Positions 9,301 to 17,803 of a stretch of DNA of 64,000 nt are shown here, one piece after another. How positions within the stretch are numbered: the first letter of the stretch is position 1; each line of letters begins with the position of its first letter. The stretch comes from UBA5066 sp046331465. GTDB taxonomy: Bacteria; Acidobacteriota; Thermoanaerobaculia; UBA5066. The notes under the pieces are model-generated. The model was not told the origin of the DNA and did no database searches. It saw nothing but the letters and a program-made list of their open reading frames with translations. The DNA lies in NCBI GenBank assembly GCA_046331465.1, contig JAXLQV010000001.1:1116001-1180000 (forward strand), in the 5' to 3' direction. The position numbers were made by a program, and so were the translations under genes.

Positions 9301-9392
9301 AGATGACGACCCGCCTGCCGAAGTCGGGGCTCCTCCCCGACGACCCCGCGCTCATCGCGCGGATCGTGGCGGAGGCTCCGAAGGCTCCCTGA
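6348..9392 (+). CDS. Secreted prolyl oligopeptidase (S9A) fused to a DUF1028 domain and TPR tail
   Basis: Of 1014 residues. The GTG start at 6348 gives a signal peptide (VRRIRTIAAAFLLVPFVATA). Residues of about 25-420 form the seven-bladed propeller of prolyl oligopeptidases. The alpha/beta-hydrolase domain follows with the nucleophile motif GGSAGG near residue 555, catalytic Asp in SFNDSQVMYWEP near 640 and His in GGHGGSSGRY near 671. Peptidases of this family normally end about there (residue 700). Here the frame continues with HTFSIVARDPATGQLGVAVQ, the start of a DUF1028 (Ntn-hydrolase-like) domain at about 711-920, then a short TPR-like region. It probably degrades peptides outside the cytoplasm. 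The 3' end overlaps the convergent kinase gene by 41 bases. Confidence 0.9.
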   Translation: MRRIRTIAAAFLLVPFVATAGETPAVPKPPAAKKAPKVTEIHGEKLVDDYAWLREKKNPEVKAYLDAENAYTDAVTKPQEGLRQRLYDEAVGRIKETDLSVPYRHRGWFWYSRTEKGKQYPISCRKAGSLEATEEVVLDLNEIAKTEKFVGRGVYVPSDDASLLAYSIDTTGFRLYTLQVKDLRTGRLLPDRVEKVDSVAWAAGGKTLFYVVEDAAKRPYRLYRHAVGTTGPDVLVYEEKDERFNLGVSRSRDDRWVLVRSESHTQSEWRLIPAAKPDEAPRVVAPREKDHEYEVEAAGDLLYIRTNDGCRDFRVVTAPAASPGKASWTELVPCRDGVMVAGLDAFRGHLVLFERADALPRLSVRDLATGDTHAIEVPEPISSVFPDANPEFDTTAFRFTFQSFTTAPMVFDYDMATRERTLLKKTEVPGGYDPALYRSERLYATAADGTRVPVSVVSRVDVPRDGTAPLLLNGYGSYGVPSYVSFNPALPSLLDRGVVYAVAHVRGGGDLGKRWHDAGRMASKKNTFTDFVACAEALVKEKVVSKERIAIQGGSAGGLLIGAVLNLRPDLFRAAILHVPFVDVVNTMLDETLPLTVGEFEEWGNPKKKDEYVYMRSYSPYDNLRKGAYPSILVKTSFNDSQVMYWEPAKYVAKLRTLKTDRNPLLLKTNMAGGHGGSSGRYDRLRETAFDQAFVLTQLGVPELPVPARPVHTFSIVARDPATGQLGVAVQSHWFSVGALVPWAEAGVGAIATQSFVDASYGPLGLALLKAGRSAPDALKGLLVADAGREVRQVAMIDAAGRVAAHTGASCVAAAGHHVGKDYSVQANMMRNDTVWPAMAKAFEAAKGDLAERMLAALDAAEAAGGDLRGKQSAAILVVSGTPTGRPWQDRVYDLRVEDSPAPLPELRRLVTLARAYNLMNEGDLAVEKKDDAGALKAYSAAQAMVPGNAEMIYWTAVSLVGMGKVDEALPLFRKTFAIDRSWAEMTTRLPKSGLLPDDPALIARIVAEAPKAP

Positions 9393-12300
9393 CCTCGCCT
9401 CCCGGGAGCGTCTCGAGCGCCTTCCTCACCCGGGCGAACTCCTCGTCGATCCGGCCGAGGAGCGGCTCGAGCGCCGTCGTCTCGTTCTCGCGGGACCTCG
9501 CCTCGGCCTCCCGGCAGAGGGAGGAGAGCTCGAGGGCGCCGAAGCTCGCGCTCGTCGACTTGAGCGTGTGTACGGCGCGGTGGAGCTCGTCGGCGCGCTC
9601 GTCCGAGAGCGCGGTCCGGGCGGAGGCGAGGAGCCCCTCGGACTCGTGGACGAAGGAGCGGACGATGCCGGGGATGAGGTCGGTCGCGCGGGAGCCGAGC
9701 GACGTGTGGAGCCGCGCCCAGGCCTTCCCGTCGAGGCCCGGGGGCGTCGGGAGGATTCCCGTCGGTGCCGGGGCGGGCCGCTCCTCGACCCCCTCGGCCC
9801 CGTCCTCCTCCGCGTGGATGGCGAGGGCGGTGGCGGCCCGCTCGAGCGCCGCCACCAGGTCCGAGATGCCGATCGGCTTGACGAGGTAGTCGTCCATGCC
9901 CGCCCCGAGACAGGCCTCGCGGTCGCCCGGCAGCGCGTGGGCGGTCATCGCGGCGATGCGCGGGCCGGAGGCGCCCAGCTCGGCGCGGATCTGGCGCGTC
10001 GCCGCGATCCCGTCGAGCTCGGGCATCTGCACGTCCATGAAGACGAGGTCGTAGACGTTCTCCCGGACGGCGTCGAGGGCCTCGGCGCCGTTCGCGGCGA
10101 CGTCGGCCGAGTAGCCGAGCCGGCCGAGCATCAGGAGCGCGAGCTCGCGGTTCGTCGGGTTGTCCTCCGCGAGGAGGATCCGGAGGGGGAGGCGACCCGC
10201 CATCGCGCCGTCGAACCGCGGGCGGACGGAGGACTCGCGGCGCTGCGTCGGGCGGCTTCCGCCGAGGAGCGCGACGACGACCTCGTGGAGGGCCGCCGGC
10301 TTCACGGGGCGCGCGAGCCTCGCCGCGACGCCGTCGCCCTTCTCCTCGGCGTCGGCCCCGAGCGGGACGACGAGGACGACCGGGATCTTCGCGCCGGCCG
10401 GGCCCTGGAGCGCGGCGAGCGGCGGGGCGCCCCCGGCCTCGAGGAGGCTTTTCTCGACGATCGCGAGGTCGAAGCGCTCGCCGGCCGCGACGCGCGCCGC
10501 CGCGTCGGCGAGCGCCGGGACGGCGGTCACCGAGAAGCCCCACCCGCCGAGGATGCGCACGGCGAGCGCCCGGCTCGTGGCGCCGCTCTCGGCGACGAGC
10601 GCCCGGCGCCCTGCGAACGCCGCCTGTCGCGGCGCGGCGAAGGAGCCGGAGGGGGGTGTCACGGTCTCGAGGCGCGCGACGAAGCGGAAGACCGAGCCCT
10701 GCCCGGCGACGCTCTCGAAGGAGACCGTGCCGCCCATCAGCTCGGCGAGGCGGCGGGAGATCGCGAGGCCGAGCCCGGTCCCCCCGAAGCGGCGCGTCGT
10801 CGAGCTGTCGCCCTGCCGGAACGACTCGAAGAGCGATACGGCCCTCTCGGGGGGGATGCCGATCCCGGTGTCGCGGACGTTCACCTCGAGCTCCACCTTC
10901 GTCCCGACGGGGACGTCTCCGGAGGGACGGGACGAGACGGTGACCGCGACCTCGCCGGCGTCGGTGAACTTCACCGCGTTGCCGACGAGGTTCATGACGA
11001 CCTGCTTGACGCGCGTCACGTCGCCGAGGAGCGCGACCGGGACGCCGTCGTCGACGTCGAGCGTCAGCTCGAGCCGCTTCTCCTCGGCGCGGGCGGCGAG
11101 GACGTCGACCGCCGCCTCCAGGCAGGTGCGGACCTCGAACGGCCTCCGCTCGAGGCCCATCCTCCCGGCCTCGATCTTCGAGAAGTCGAGGATGTCGTCG
11201 ATGAGGTGGAGGAGCGTCTCGCCGCTCTGCCGGATCGTCTCGGCGAACTGCCGCTGCTCGCGCGTCAGGGGGGTGCCGAGGAGGAGGCTCGTCATCCCGA
11301 TGACGCCGTTCATCGGCGTCCGGATCTCGTGGCTCATCGTCGCGAGGAACGCGCTCTTGGCCCGGTTGGCGTCCTCCGCCTCGCGGGTCGCCGTCTCGAG
11401 CTCGCTCGTCCGGGCCGCGACGAGCTTCTCGAGGACCTCCCGCCGGCGCCTCTGGTGGCGGCTCCGGCGCAGGAACGCCCCCGCGAGGAGCGCCAGGACG
11501 CCCCCGGCGACGGCGGCGCGGAACCACCCCTTCTGGGCGAGCGTCGGCTCGATCCGCACCGTGGCCTTCGCGCCCGAGGCCCAGGCGCCGCCGCCCCGCC
11601 GGGCGGCCACCTCGAAGACGTAGCTGCCGGGCGAGAGGTTCGTGTAGCTCGCGGAGCGCTCGCTCCCGGCGTCGACCCAGGCCCGGTCGACCCCCTCGAG
11701 GCGGAAGCGGAAGCGGACGTCGCCGGGCGCGACGAGGCTGATGCCGGTGTACCGGATCTCGAGGCGCGAGGAACCGGGGGGAACGACGACCGTCTCGCCG
11801 GGGCGGATCGGCGCGCCGTCGGCCCTCACCTCCTCGATCCGGACGGCGAGGCTCGCGGGCGGCCGCTCGAGCCGCTTCGGGTCGAGGATGGCGAGGCCGC
11901 GCGTCGTGGCGATCCAGAGCCTCCCGTCGGGGGCGCGGACGGCCCCCGCCTGCGTCCCCCCCGAGCACCCCTCGCTCCGCATCCCGTCGGCGATCCCGAA
12001 GTGCTCGGCGTTGAAGCCGCGCCGCTGCCCGTCCATCGTCGCCGAGACGTCGGCGCGCCGGGCGCGGGAGACGCCGCGGTTCGACGTCATGAAGAGCCAG
12101 CCGTCGTCCTGGAGCACCGACTTGATCAGGCCCTCGAGGAGGCCGTCCTTCGTGCCGACGCTCGCGATCGTGCCGTCGCGGAGGCGCGCGAGGCCGTTCC
12201 CCGTCCCGATCCAGAGCGTCCCCTCGTCGTCGAAGAGGAGCGAGTAGACGCGGTCGTCCGGGAGCCCGTCGGCCCTCCCGTAGGCGCGGAACCGGTCTCC

Positions 12301-13839
12301 CTCGAAGCGCGCGAGCCCGGCCGTCGTCCCGGCCCAGACGCCGCCGCCGCGGCTGGCGAGGAGGCAGAGGAGCCGGTCGGAGGGGAGGCCGTCCGCCACC
12401 CCGAAACGGCGGGCGACTCCGTCGCGGATGCGGAGGATTCCCCCCGGGAGGAGCCCGACCCAGATCGAGCCGTCCTCGTCCTCGGCGAGCGTCCTCACGT
12501 CCCGGGACGCCCAGGCCGGCGGCGGGAGGGGGACGCGCGAGAAGACTCCGTTCCGGCCGACGGCCAGGCCGTCCGTGTAGGTTCCGACCCAGAGGCGCCC
12601 GTCGCGGGCGGCGAGGAGCGCCGACGGCTGGTCGGACGGGAGGCCGTCGCGGGTCCCGAAGAGCCGGATCGTCGGACCCGTGATCCGCTGGAGCCCGCCG
12701 CTCGCGATCGTCGCCCAGATCGCGCCCGACGCGTCGCAGGCGAGCCCCCGGACGTTGTCCCCGGCGAGCCCTTCGGGTCGCCCGACGTGCTCGAAGACCC
12801 CCAGCCGGAGGCGGACGAGGCCCTCGGTCCACGTCCCGATCCAGACGTTTCCCTCGTGGTCCTGGAAGAGGCTCCAGACGTGGTCGGAGGGAAAGTCGCC
12901 CGCGAGAGCCGAGCGGCAGGCGGTCGCCGTCGCCGTGACCCTGCAGACGCCGCGTCCCCAGCTGCCCACCCAGAGGCTCCCCTCCCGGTCGACGAGGAGG
13001 GCCGAGACCTGGTTCGTCGGGAGGCGGGGCGCGTCCTCCGGCGCCACGCGCCCGTCGACGACCCGCGCCACGCCCCCGCCGGCGGTCCCGACCCAGACGC
13101 CGCCGCCGGGGTGCGCGGCGAGGGCGACGACTGAGTCGTTCGGCAGTCCGTCCCGCGTCGAGAAGTTCCGGGCGCCCCCGTCCTCCATCCGCGACACGCC
13201 CCCGCCCGGCGTGCCGGCCCAGACGACCCCCGCGCGATCGACGCAGAGCGCGCGGACGGCCGTCATCCCGGGATCGCTCCCGGGGAGCGCCACCTTCCGG
13301 AAGCGGTCTCCCTCGCCCCGGAAGAGCCCCTCGTCCTCGGTCCCGACCCAGAGCGCTCCCCGGCCGTCGCGCGCGAGGGCCGCCACCTTCAGTCCCGTCA
13401 GCCCCTGGTCGGGGCCGAGCGACTCGAAGCGTCCCTCCTTCTCCCGGAGGAGGCCGCCCCCGTTCGTCCCGATCCAGAGCGTCCCGTCCTGGTCGGCGAG
13501 GAGCTCCACGACGGAGCCGACGGCGAGCTCGGGGGTCGTCCGGCGGTCGAAGAGGGTGAACTGCGACCCGTCGAAGCGTGCGAGCCCCTCCTGCGTCCCG
13601 ACCCAGAGGTAGCCGTCGGGGGTCTGCGCGATCGCCTGGACGGTGTTCTGCGGGAGCCCCTGCCCGGCCTCCCAGCTGTCGAGGGTCGCCTGGGCGAGAG
13701 GGCGCGCGGGGTCGAACGCGCGGGCCTCGGGAGCGCGGAGGAGGAGGGCGACGGCGAGGAAGGCGGAGATCGCCCCGGCGCAGCGCCGCGAGGCGCGGCC
13801 CGCCACTCGCCGGATCGAGCCCGTCGGCCCCGGGTGCAT
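9352..13839 (-). CDS. Hybrid two-component sensor kinase with propeller sensor, two receiver domains and HPt
   Basis: Of 1495 residues. Signal peptide/anchor; about 14 two-component-propeller repeats (pattern LWVGT..GLARF) at roughly 45-650; a Y_Y_Y domain ending near 765; one membrane helix near 775-795; HisKA with phospho-acceptor His in SHEIRTPMNG near 836; HATPase with NLVGNAVKF, DTGIGIP and GGTGLGLAIS. A first receiver at about 1080-1195 lacks the phospho-Asp (DLAIVEKSL in place of D-x-M-D). A second, intact receiver has AEDN and FMDVQMPELDG with Asp near 1269. An HPt domain has AVHTLKSTSASFG near 1424. This is the architecture used to sense periplasmic polysaccharide or signals. No separate response regulator or SusCD pair is adjacent, so the output partner is unknown. 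Confidence 0.93.
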   Translation of the reverse strand: MHPGPTGSIRRVAGRASRRCAGAISAFLAVALLLRAPEARAFDPARPLAQATLDSWEAGQGLPQNTVQAIAQTPDGYLWVGTQEGLARFDGSQFTLFDRRTTPELAVGSVVELLADQDGTLWIGTNGGGLLREKEGRFESLGPDQGLTGLKVAALARDGRGALWVGTEDEGLFRGEGDRFRKVALPGSDPGMTAVRALCVDRAGVVWAGTPGGGVSRMEDGGARNFSTRDGLPNDSVVALAAHPGGGVWVGTAGGGVARVVDGRVAPEDAPRLPTNQVSALLVDREGSLWVGSWGRGVCRVTATATACRSALAGDFPSDHVWSLFQDHEGNVWIGTWTEGLVRLRLGVFEHVGRPEGLAGDNVRGLACDASGAIWATIASGGLQRITGPTIRLFGTRDGLPSDQPSALLAARDGRLWVGTYTDGLAVGRNGVFSRVPLPPPAWASRDVRTLAEDEDGSIWVGLLPGGILRIRDGVARRFGVADGLPSDRLLCLLASRGGGVWAGTTAGLARFEGDRFRAYGRADGLPDDRVYSLLFDDEGTLWIGTGNGLARLRDGTIASVGTKDGLLEGLIKSVLQDDGWLFMTSNRGVSRARRADVSATMDGQRRGFNAEHFGIADGMRSEGCSGGTQAGAVRAPDGRLWIATTRGLAILDPKRLERPPASLAVRIEEVRADGAPIRPGETVVVPPGSSRLEIRYTGISLVAPGDVRFRFRLEGVDRAWVDAGSERSASYTNLSPGSYVFEVAARRGGGAWASGAKATVRIEPTLAQKGWFRAAVAGGVLALLAGAFLRRSRHQRRRREVLEKLVAARTSELETATREAEDANRAKSAFLATMSHEIRTPMNGVIGMTSLLLGTPLTREQRQFAETIRQSGETLLHLIDDILDFSKIEAGRMGLERRPFEVRTCLEAAVDVLAARAEEKRLELTLDVDDGVPVALLGDVTRVKQVVMNLVGNAVKFTDAGEVAVTVSSRPSGDVPVGTKVELEVNVRDTGIGIPPERAVSLFESFRQGDSSTTRRFGGTGLGLAISRRLAELMGGTVSFESVAGQGSVFRFVARLETVTPPSGSFAAPRQAAFAGRRALVAESGATSRALAVRILGGWGFSVTAVPALADAAARVAAGERFDLAIVEKSLLEAGGAPPLAALQGPAGAKIPVVLVVPLGADAEEKGDGVAARLARPVKPAALHEVVVALLGGSRPTQRRESSVRPRFDGAMAGRLPLRILLAEDNPTNRELALLMLGRLGYSADVAANGAEALDAVRENVYDLVFMDVQMPELDGIAATRQIRAELGASGPRIAAMTAHALPGDREACLGAGMDDYLVKPIGISDLVAALERAATALAIHAEEDGAEGVEERPAPAPTGILPTPPGLDGKAWARLHTSLGSRATDLIPGIVRSFVHESEGLLASARTALSDERADELHRAVHTLKSTSASFGALELSSLCREAEARSRENETTALEPLLGRIDEEFARVRKALETLPGGEVREPSEPPPRSAR

Positions 13840-13907
13840 ATCGGCCGATCATAGAGCGGCCCGCCCCGGCAGGGGGCGGGCCGGGTCTCCCCGTCCCGGG
13901 GTGTCCG

Positions 13908-15998
13908 TCAGTAGGCGAGGACCCTGCGGGCCGCCGCGAGGACCTTCGCCGTGTCGGGGAGGATCGCCCGCTCGAGGATCCGGTTGAAGCCGACCGGCGT
14001 GAACGCCGAGCCGACCCGCTCCACCGGCGCGTCGAGGTACTCGAAGAGCTCGCCCGCCACGCGGGCCGCGAGCTCGCCCCCGAACCCGCCCTGAACCTTG
14101 TCCTCGTGGACGACGAGGACGCGCGAGGTCTTCGTCACCGACGCGGCGATCGCGTCGAAGTCGAGCGGGGCGAGCGAGCGCAGGTCGACGACCTCGACCT
14201 CCTTCCCCTCCTTCGCGAGCGTCCCGGCGGCCTCGAGCGCCCAGTGGACGGGCGTGCCGTAGGCGAGGACCGTCAGGTCCCTCCCCGGGCGGCGCAGGCG
14301 CGCCTTCCCGAACGGCACCGCGAAGCCGTCGGGGACGAACGTCTTCGCGAGCGGCGAGTTGTAGAGGAACTTCGGCTCGAGGTAGAGGGTGATGCCGCGG
14401 GAGCGGACCGCCGTCCGGAGGAGGCCGGCGGCGTCGTCGGCGAAGGCGGGGACGACGACCCGGATCCCGGGGAGCGTCGTGAGCCACCCCTCGACGTTCT
14501 GGGAGTGGTAGAGGCCGCCGCCGATGTAGCCGCCCGAGGCGAGGCGCACCGTGACGTTCGGGACGAACTTCCCGTTCGTCCGCCAGTACTCGTGGGACAT
14601 CTCGACCATCTGCTCGGCGGCCGGCCAGAAGTAGTCGGCGAACTCCGCCCCCTCGACGATGACGCGCACGCCGTCGCAGACGCGCGAGAAGCCGTCGGCC
14701 ATGCCGAGGATGTAGTCCTCGGCGATCGGCGCGTTGAAGACGCGGTGGCTCCCGAACTCCTTCTCCATCCCCTTCGTGACGTTGAAGATCCCGCCCTTCT
14801 CGCCGGAGGCGACGTCCTGCCCCCAGATGAAGGTGTCCGCGTTCTCCCGGAAGAGGTCCTTCATCGTCTCGTTGACGGCGTGGATGAGCGTGGCCTCGCG
14901 GTTCGGCCTCCCGTCGCGCGCGGTCGCAGGGGTCCGCGGGACGTCCGCCAGGCCGTCTCCCTCCGGGACCCAGGGCTCGGGGAGGACGAAGTCGTGGATC
15001 GACGCCGGGTCGGGGTCGGGCGCGCTCCGGGCGCGGTCGGCCGCGGACTCGTAGACCCGCTGGTTCTCCTCCTCGATCGCGCGGATCTCCTCCTCCGTAA
15101 AGGCGCCCCCCTCGACGAGGAGGCGGCGGAAGCGGGGGAGCGGGTCGAGGGCGCGGGCGGCGGCGAGCTCCTCCTCGTCGCGGTAGAGCTCGTGCCGGTC
15201 GGAGTTCGAGTGGGAGCCGATGCGGACGCAGTCGGCGTGGACGAGGACGCACCCCTCGCCGCTCTGCGCGAAGGCGGCCGCCTCGCGGAGGGCGCGGACC
15301 GAGTCGAGGACGTCCTTGCCGTCGCAGTGGATCACCTTCAGGTTCGGGAAGCTCGCGAAGTTGTCCGAGGCGTAGTGGTTCGCCGTCTGCTGGCGCTTCG
15401 GGACGGAGATGCCGTACCCGTTGTCCTGGATGACGAAGATGACCGGGAGCTTCCCGAGCGAGCAGCCGTTCACCGCCTCGTAGAAGTAGCCCTCGGAGGT
15501 CGACGACTCTCCCATCGAGCAGTAGACGAGGCTCGAGAGGCCGTAGGAGCGGATCGCCCGGCCGAGCCCCGCGGCGTGCTGCGCGTGGTTGGCGACGCAG
15601 GAGGAGACGTTCCAGACGTAGAGGTCGTGCCGCGCGAAGTGGTTCGACATGTGCCGGCCGCCCGACGAGACGTCGGACGCCTTCGACATGCCGTTCAGGA
15701 GGATCTGCTCTGGGGTGACGCCGGCCGCGAGGCAGGTCGTCAGGTCGCGGTAGTAGGGGAAGAGGTAGTCGAAGGCGGGACGGAAGGTGGTCCCGAGGGC
15801 GACCTGGATCCCGTCGTGGCCGGCGCACGGCGCGTGGTAGGACCAGCCGAGACCCTGCTTGAGGTAGTTCGGGGCCTTCTCGTCGAGGACGCGCCCCATG
15901 TGCATGAGGGAGTACCACTTCCGGAGCTCCTCGCGCGTCGGCCGGATGGCGGCGAGGGCGGGGGAGACCTCCGGGGCGGCCAGGAGAGCTTCGGTCAA
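13908..15998 (-). CDS. 2-oxoacid dehydrogenase E1, fused alpha-beta subunits (thiamine diphosphate dependent)
   Basis: Of 696 residues. The N-terminal half is an E1-alpha (dehydrogenase_E1) domain with SYHAPCAGHDGIQVALG, GRHMSNHF and the cofactor region YCSMGESSTSEGYFYEA...VIQDNGYGISVP. The C-terminal half is an E1-beta/transketolase domain (TFIWGQDVASGEKGG, FNAPIAEDYILGMADG, LVVHEDKVQGGFGGE). It is the first enzyme of a branched-chain 2-oxoacid or pyruvate dehydrogenase complex. I chose the TTG at 15998 because GGAGG lies six bases before it and the protein then starts MTEALLAAPEV; a GTG at 16031 would add 11 Arg-rich residues. The usual GDG of the thiamine motif reads GES here. No E2 or E3 gene lies nearby. 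Confidence 0.9.
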   Translation of the reverse strand: MTEALLAAPEVSPALAAIRPTREELRKWYSLMHMGRVLDEKAPNYLKQGLGWSYHAPCAGHDGIQVALGTTFRPAFDYLFPYYRDLTTCLAAGVTPEQILLNGMSKASDVSSGGRHMSNHFARHDLYVWNVSSCVANHAQHAAGLGRAIRSYGLSSLVYCSMGESSTSEGYFYEAVNGCSLGKLPVIFVIQDNGYGISVPKRQQTANHYASDNFASFPNLKVIHCDGKDVLDSVRALREAAAFAQSGEGCVLVHADCVRIGSHSNSDRHELYRDEEELAAARALDPLPRFRRLLVEGGAFTEEEIRAIEEENQRVYESAADRARSAPDPDPASIHDFVLPEPWVPEGDGLADVPRTPATARDGRPNREATLIHAVNETMKDLFRENADTFIWGQDVASGEKGGIFNVTKGMEKEFGSHRVFNAPIAEDYILGMADGFSRVCDGVRVIVEGAEFADYFWPAAEQMVEMSHEYWRTNGKFVPNVTVRLASGGYIGGGLYHSQNVEGWLTTLPGIRVVVPAFADDAAGLLRTAVRSRGITLYLEPKFLYNSPLAKTFVPDGFAVPFGKARLRRPGRDLTVLAYGTPVHWALEAAGTLAKEGKEVEVVDLRSLAPLDFDAIAASVTKTSRVLVVHEDKVQGGFGGELAARVAGELFEYLDAPVERVGSAFTPVGFNRILERAILPDTAKVLAAARRVLAY

Positions 15999-16226
15999 GT
16001 TCTTCCTCCGGGCCCGGGCGCGTAAACACACCGGGCGGGCTCGCTGTCGAGCCCTGACTTCAAGGATGATACGAGAGGATTCCGCGATCCGATCTCAAAA
16101 CCGGATCGGTTCGGGCGATTTCCGGGGCCGCGGGGGCGCGCCGTGGGCGATGGGGGTACAATCCAAGGTCCCGCGCTTCGCCGGGCCGCCCGGCGATCCC
16201 AGTCCCGCGGGCCAGGAGTTCCGTCC
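15999..16226. promoter_or_regulatory. Divergent intergenic region with hairpin and -10-like box
   Basis: This 228-base gap separates the E1 gene (leftward) from the S1-domain gene (rightward). It holds an inverted repeat CGATCCG (16085-16091) / CGGATCG (16102-16108) around an A-rich loop, and TACAAT at 16157-16162, a plausible -10 box for the S1 gene about 65 bases before its start. No convincing -35 box is visible, so the promoter call is tentative. Confidence 0.3.
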
Positions 16227-17720
16227 GTGACCACACACGCCGTTGCCGTTCCCCCCGTCGACTCCACCGAGTCGGCGGATCGTCACGCATTCGAAGCCGC
16301 CCTCGAGGCGTCTTTTCCCGCCAGCAAGCGGCCCCAGGAAGGGGAGGCCGTCAGCGGGGTGATCGCCGGCATCACGCCGGACGTGGTCCTCGTCTCGATC
16401 GGGGCCAAGTCCGAGGCGCTGATGGACCTCCACGAGCTGGAGGGGGAGAAGGTCGGCGACCGCATCGACGCCGTGGTCATCAAGGCCGGGCCGGACATCC
16501 GGCTCTCGAGGAAGCTCGCCGTCGCGCGCCGCGCGAAGGCGGAGCTGCGTGCCGCGTGGGAGACCGGGATCCCGGTCCTCGGCAAGGTCCTCTCCCGCAA
16601 CAAGGGCGGGTTCGAGGTCGCCATCGGCGGTCCCGGCGGGCCTCGCGCCTTCTGCCCCGTCTCGCAGATCGACGTCGGCCGCCACGACGAGCCGGGCCTC
16701 CTCCAGTTCGTCGGGCAGTCGTTCGACTTCCGCGTCATCGAGTACGCCGAGGAAGGGCGCCGCGTCGTCGTCAGCCGCGCCGCGCTCCTCCGCGAGGCGC
16801 TCGAGAAGAGCCTCGGCGAGATCCGCGAGAAGATCGTCGTCGGCGCCGTCCTGGCGGGCCGCGTCCGCTCGATCACCGACTTCGGCGCGTTCGTCGACCT
16901 CGGCGGCGTCGACGGCCTCGTCCACGTCACCGAGATCTCCCGCCGGAGGGTCGCGCACGCCAAGGACGCGCTCACCGTCGGCCAGGAGGTCCAGGTCAAG
17001 GTCACGAAGGTCGAGAACGACGGGAAGCGGATCTCCCTCTCCATGAAGGAGCTCGAGAAGGACCCCTGGGAGGGCCTCGCCCAGAGGATCCCGCCCGGCT
17101 CGGCCTTCACGAAGCCCGTGGCCCGACACGCCGACTTCGGCCTCTTCATCGAGATCGAGCCGGGCATCGACGGCCTCGTCCACGTCTCCCAGCTCCCCCC
17201 CGGCGTCGACCTGAAGGACCCGTCCGTCGCGGTCGGCCAGGAGGTCTCGGGCTGGGTGCGCGAGATCGACGAGGAGCACCGCCGCCTCTCCCTCACGCTC
17301 CGCGAGCTCTCGACGAGCGACCCGTGGGACGGGCTCGCCGAGAAGATGCCCGAGGGCTCCGTCGTCGCCGGCCAGGTCGAGAACGTCGCGCCGTTCGGCG
17401 TCTTCGTCCGCCTCGAGACGGGCCTGACGGGCCTCATCCCGAACTCCGAGACCGGGCTCCCGCACGGGACCCCCGCCGGAAAGACCTTCGCCCCCGGCCA
17501 GAAGGTCGAGGTGAAGGTCATCGGCCTCGACGCCCAGCGCCGCCGCATCTCCCTCTCGGCGAAGGGCGCCGGGGAAGAGGCCGAGCGCGGCGAGATCCGG
17601 AAGTACCGCGAGGAGTCCGCCCGCCGCGAGAAGAGCGAGCCCGGCCGCGTCACGAACTTCGGCGCCTCCCTCATGGCGGCCCTCAGCTCCCCGAACAAGC
17701 CGGCGAAGTCGGCCCGGTGA
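16227..17720 (+). CDS. S1 RNA-binding domain protein (five S1 repeats)
   Basis: Of 497 residues with five S1/OB-fold repeats starting near residues 42, 113, 205, 290 and 375. The best conserved reads RVRSITDFGAFVDLGGVDGL followed by VHVTEISRR. The repeat number is similar to ribosomal protein S1 (four to six repeats), so it probably binds mRNA on the 30S subunit or acts as an S1 paralogue. The second repeat is divergent. The GTG start at 16227 is supported by AGGAG eight bases upstream. A strong GC-rich hairpin followed by a T-run ends the transcript before parC. Confidence 0.88.
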   Translation: MTTHAVAVPPVDSTESADRHAFEAALEASFPASKRPQEGEAVSGVIAGITPDVVLVSIGAKSEALMDLHELEGEKVGDRIDAVVIKAGPDIRLSRKLAVARRAKAELRAAWETGIPVLGKVLSRNKGGFEVAIGGPGGPRAFCPVSQIDVGRHDEPGLLQFVGQSFDFRVIEYAEEGRRVVVSRAALLREALEKSLGEIREKIVVGAVLAGRVRSITDFGAFVDLGGVDGLVHVTEISRRRVAHAKDALTVGQEVQVKVTKVENDGKRISLSMKELEKDPWEGLAQRIPPGSAFTKPVARHADFGLFIEIEPGIDGLVHVSQLPPGVDLKDPSVAVGQEVSGWVREIDEEHRRLSLTLRELSTSDPWDGLAEKMPEGSVVAGQVENVAPFGVFVRLETGLTGLIPNSETGLPHGTPAGKTFAPGQKVEVKVIGLDAQRRRISLSAKGAGEEAERGEIRKYREESARREKSEPGRVTNFGASLMAALSSPNKPAKSAR

Positions 17721-17762
17721 GGAGAGCGGCCCCGAGGGGCCGCCGCGACCCGTAACATCCGT

Positions 17763-17794
17763 CCCCCCGGCCGCGGCCGGGGGGATTTTCTTTC
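17763..17794 (+). terminator. Rho-independent terminator after the S1-domain gene
   Basis: A perfect 22-base palindrome of C6-GGCCG / CGGCC-G6 at 17763-17784 is followed directly by ATTTTCTTTC. A smaller hairpin (GCGGCCCC/GGGGCCGC, 17726-17743) precedes it. The T-run ends about ten bases before the parC start, so the parC ribosome-binding site sits just past the hairpin; attenuation of parC is possible. Confidence 0.75.
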
Positions 17795-17803
17795 GAGGAG
17801 CCC

